This document shows, in pieces, positions 62,175 through 64,000 of a DNA stretch of 64,000 bases. The stretch lies in NCBI GenBank assembly GCA_910584195.1, contig CAJTYV010000002.1:186001-250000 (forward strand), written 5' to 3'. This DNA comes from an uncultured Ruminococcus sp. GTDB taxonomy: Bacteria; Bacillota; Clostridia; Oscillospirales; Ruminococcaceae. The number at the start of each line of letters is the position of its first letter. The stretch's first letter is position 1. Below the pieces are notes generated by a model, which saw nothing but the letters and a program-made list of their open reading frames with translations, was not told where the DNA came from and did no database searches. Made by a program: the position numbers and the translations under genes.

Positions 62175-63198
62175 AACTCTCAGCTATCAGGACGCAGCTC
62201 ATTATCATAAGCATTACAGAAGGTATTGGTGATGTCTCGCTGTGCAGTCTGCTCGTTATAGCAAACACATCAACTGCCTTATCTGAAATAATCAGAGGCA
62301 TAATTAATCGGCATATCACTCCGCTCAGAATGGCTGCGGCGATTCTTATAAGCATAAGAGGCAAAACAGAAAGTTTTCCTCTAAAAATAGCGGAAATTTG
62401 TAAAAACACACATACGCCGCCAAAAGAAATAAGCGCAGAAACTACAGGCAGACGTGCCGATACTCCCGAAATTGCCGTTACGTCAAGAACCGCACGAAGC
62501 ACGGATTCTCCCATGCCTAAAGGCAGAAATTTCGCTATTATCGGCAATATATTGTAAACCTTGAGCATTTCGGAAATCACGGAAAAAATTATGACACACA
62601 AACATACCTCAAACATTGACCTCCCCGAAGAAACTATGCAATCATTCAAAGTTTCCGGATTTAACGATATTTTCCCCTTAACTTCAGTTGTATGACAATT
62701 CCTTAACAAATATCTTGTCAATATCGCAGCAAGCAGTAAATCAGCCAAAATATTTGACAGCAGGATAACGCCTCCGACTGCTGCAGATGAAGCTGCACAG
62801 CCGAAAACAAATGCCGCTCCCGACCCGAAGCAAAATCCGCTTAGAATCTCCGCTCCCCTTTTGGAAATCCTTCCCTCTGTATACACCGAGTATATCATTT
62901 TAGCGCCCACAGGATAACCTGCTATAAGAGAAAAAAGAAGTATTCCTCCCAGTTCGCCGTTTATGCCGAAAAACAGCTTTGAAACGGGTTTCAAAAACCG
63001 CGCTGCACTAGAGATCAAACCGCTTTTCATAAGTATTGCCGATGCGGTCATCATTGCATAAAGAGAAGGTATAACTACGAAAATACAACGATTTATTCCC
63101 TCCGCTGCCGCTTCTTTTACAGAAAAAGGAAACAATAAACAAAATGCACAAAAGCTTGCAGTAAAAACTACTGCGAGTATTTTTTTTGCTTTTTTCAT
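62146..63198 (-). CDS. ylbJ: Sporulation integral membrane protein YlbJ
   Basis: 350 residues, about 8-9 membrane helices. YlbJ/nucleoside-gate signatures: FVVIPSLYAMMTASAILMKSG, GYPVGAKMIYSVYTEGRISKRGAEILSGFCFGSGAAFVFG. In Bacillus it is a sporulation membrane protein needed for a normal spore coat. The last codons (about 12 residues) are encoded by a repeat also found at 24.2 kb, so the C-terminus has been rewritten. Confidence 0.9.
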   Translation of the reverse strand: MKKAKKILAVVFTASFCAFCLLFPFSVKEAAAEGINRCIFVVIPSLYAMMTASAILMKSGLISSAARFLKPVSKLFFGINGELGGILLFSLIAGYPVGAKMIYSVYTEGRISKRGAEILSGFCFGSGAAFVFGCAASSAAVGGVILLSNILADLLLAAILTRYLLRNCHTTEVKGKISLNPETLNDCIVSSGRSMFEVCLCVIIFSVISEMLKVYNILPIIAKFLPLGMGESVLRAVLDVTAISGVSARLPVVSALISFGGVCVFLQISAIFRGKLSVLPLMLIRIAAAILSGVICRLIMPLIISDKAVDVFAITSRLHSETSPIPSVMLMIMSCVLIAESLRQHRTKRS

Positions 63199-63254
63199 AA
63201 CATCACCCTCTAAATCATATTATAGAAAGACAAGTAATATGCGGAGGAGAAAAC

Positions 63255-63515
63255 ATGTTTGAAAAATTAACCAATAAAGCCAAAGAAGCATTATTTCTTG
63301 AAACGGGGCTGCATCTCGCCGGAAATCGGGAATTAATGGTGGAAAACTGCGGACGTATCGAGGAGTGCAGCGAAGTTTTCATGTCTCTTGCCTGCGGCAG
63401 ACTTCTTATACAAATATGGGGAAGCGATTTGCGCGCTTTTGATTACCGTACAGGAGGACTTGTAATTCGCGGAAAAATTTCCCGAATAGAGATCGAAGAA
63501 AGGAGGCAGTCATGA
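63255..63515 (+). CDS. yqfC: Sporulation protein YqfC
   Basis: 86 residues with GGAGGAG upstream. YqfC/YabP fold: ELMVENCGRIEECSEVFMSLACGRLLIQIWGSDLRAFDYRTGGLVIRGKI pattern, shown here as the run from ELMVENC to VIRGKI. In Bacillus yqfC is transcribed by sigma-E with yqfD. It overlaps yqfD by 4 bp. Confidence 0.92.
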   Translation: MFEKLTNKAKEALFLETGLHLAGNRELMVENCGRIEECSEVFMSLACGRLLIQIWGSDLRAFDYRTGGLVIRGKISRIEIEERRQS

Positions 63516-64000
63516 AAAATCAATTTCGAGGATGCGTAAAAATAAACGTTCGCGGAAAGAATCTATATCACTTTATAAATACGCTCCATAGTCATAAAAT
63601 TGCAATTTTTCGGCAATATATCAAAGGCGGAACACTTTCCGCAGAAATATACCGCTCAGAGCTTTCTTTAATAAAACAATTCGCTGAGGAATACGGTTTG
63701 GAAGTGACTTTTTTTGAATATGACACAATTTCTAAAGAAGTAATAAACCGCCGCAAACGATTCGGACTTATATTTGGAATAATATTGATTCTCGGCGCAT
63801 CGCTTTACTTTTCAAGCGTGATCGTAACAATTGATATTCAGGGAAACGATACAGTCAGCGACACCGTCATCTTATCTGCCTTATCCGAAATCGGCATCGA
63901 GGAAGGCGCTCAGTTTGGGCAAATAAACTATGTTTGGAGTGAAAACCAGCTAAGACTTATGGTGGATAAGCTGGCATGGGTAGGAATGCACCGCACAGGT
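63512..64000 (+). CDS. yqfD: Sporulation protein YqfD, 3' end outside window
   Basis: My own translation from ATG 63512 (AAAGGAGG upstream) gives 163 residues and then runs off the right edge. It starts MKNQFRGCVKINVRGKN, the YqfD family start, with KRFGLIFGIILILGASLYFS as a membrane helix (about 90-110) and IDIQGNDTVSD after it. YqfD is a sporulation protein co-expressed with YqfC. Confidence 0.92.
   Translation, partial: MKNQFRGCVKINVRGKNLYHFINTLHSHKIAIFRQYIKGGTLSAEIYRSELSLIKQFAEEYGLEVTFFEYDTISKEVINRRKRFGLIFGIILILGASLYFSSVIVTIDIQGNDTVSDTVILSALSEIGIEEGAQFGQINYVWSENQLRLMVDKLAWVGMHRTG

Overview
The window reads as a chromosomal segment of an anaerobic, spore-forming, plant-fibre-degrading Clostridia bacterium, most likely a Ruminococcus or close relative. 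Three proteins carry type I dockerins (an LRR protein, a double CE12 esterase and an Ig-like protein). There is a GH94 disaccharide phosphorylase. Sporulation genes are scattered throughout (spoIIP, gerW, ylbJ, yqfC, yqfD), and thiamine synthesis uses the radical-SAM ThiH route. I saw no prophage, integrase, full-length insertion sequence or CRISPR array. The species is inference.

Layout. 1-5.2 kb: a truncated polysaccharide deacetylase, spoIIP, a small membrane protein, a permuted papain-fold hydrolase, tRNA-Arg(CCG) and an LRR-dockerin protein. 5.2-11.7 kb: a complete thiamine operon on the minus strand (thiS-thiF-thiG-thiH-tenI-thiED-thiC) behind a TPP riboswitch with a terminator. 11.7-13.1 kb: PadR regulator, HAAS-like membrane protein and a small secreted protein. 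13.1-20.7 kb: a minus-strand housekeeping and sporulation cluster (M50-like protein, scpA, scpB, DUF2953, gerW, D,D-carboxypeptidase, rluB, metA), with rpmB upstream of it. 20.9-28.7 kb: a two-catalytic-domain CE12 esterase, a C39-like lipoprotein and a two-component operon. 28.9-35.5 kb: metK under a SAM-I riboswitch, a YolD/Y-family polymerase cassette, a SulP transporter and a TSCPD protein. 35.7-43.4 kb: an Ig-dockerin protein, an asnB-HD-pyrB operon and a VWA lipoprotein. 43.8-53.3 kb: pth-mfd, a lipoprotein, GH94 phosphorylase, an ArsR metal sensor and an amidohydrolase. 53.5-64 kb: tadA, rplJL with an L10 leader, polA, rimI-tsaD, ylbJ and yqfC-yqfD, with yqfD cut by the window edge.

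The least explained material lies between genes. One family of structured repeats has at least six copies here (2.8, 24.2, 28.8, 38.0, 51.6 and 55.3 kb). Each is a string of hairpins whose stems are kept by wobble or compensating changes. One copy sits behind a strong promoter just upstream of the tRNA, and two copies supply the stop codon of the gene on the opposite strand. A second set of short elements, 39 to 167 bp, has terminal inverted repeats and TTA flanks like miniature transposable elements (6.6, 43.5 and 55.2 kb). A related element at 53.3 kb has the same core but different ends. One of these elements lies between the promoter and the start codon of the VWA lipoprotein gene.

Other points: two membrane proteins look like intramembrane proteases without their catalytic residues; PyrB carries a PyrI-like zinc tail; MetA has the residue pattern of an acetyl-CoA user; and several strong promoters share the same variant -35 box, TTGCAA, at exactly 17 bp from TATAAT.
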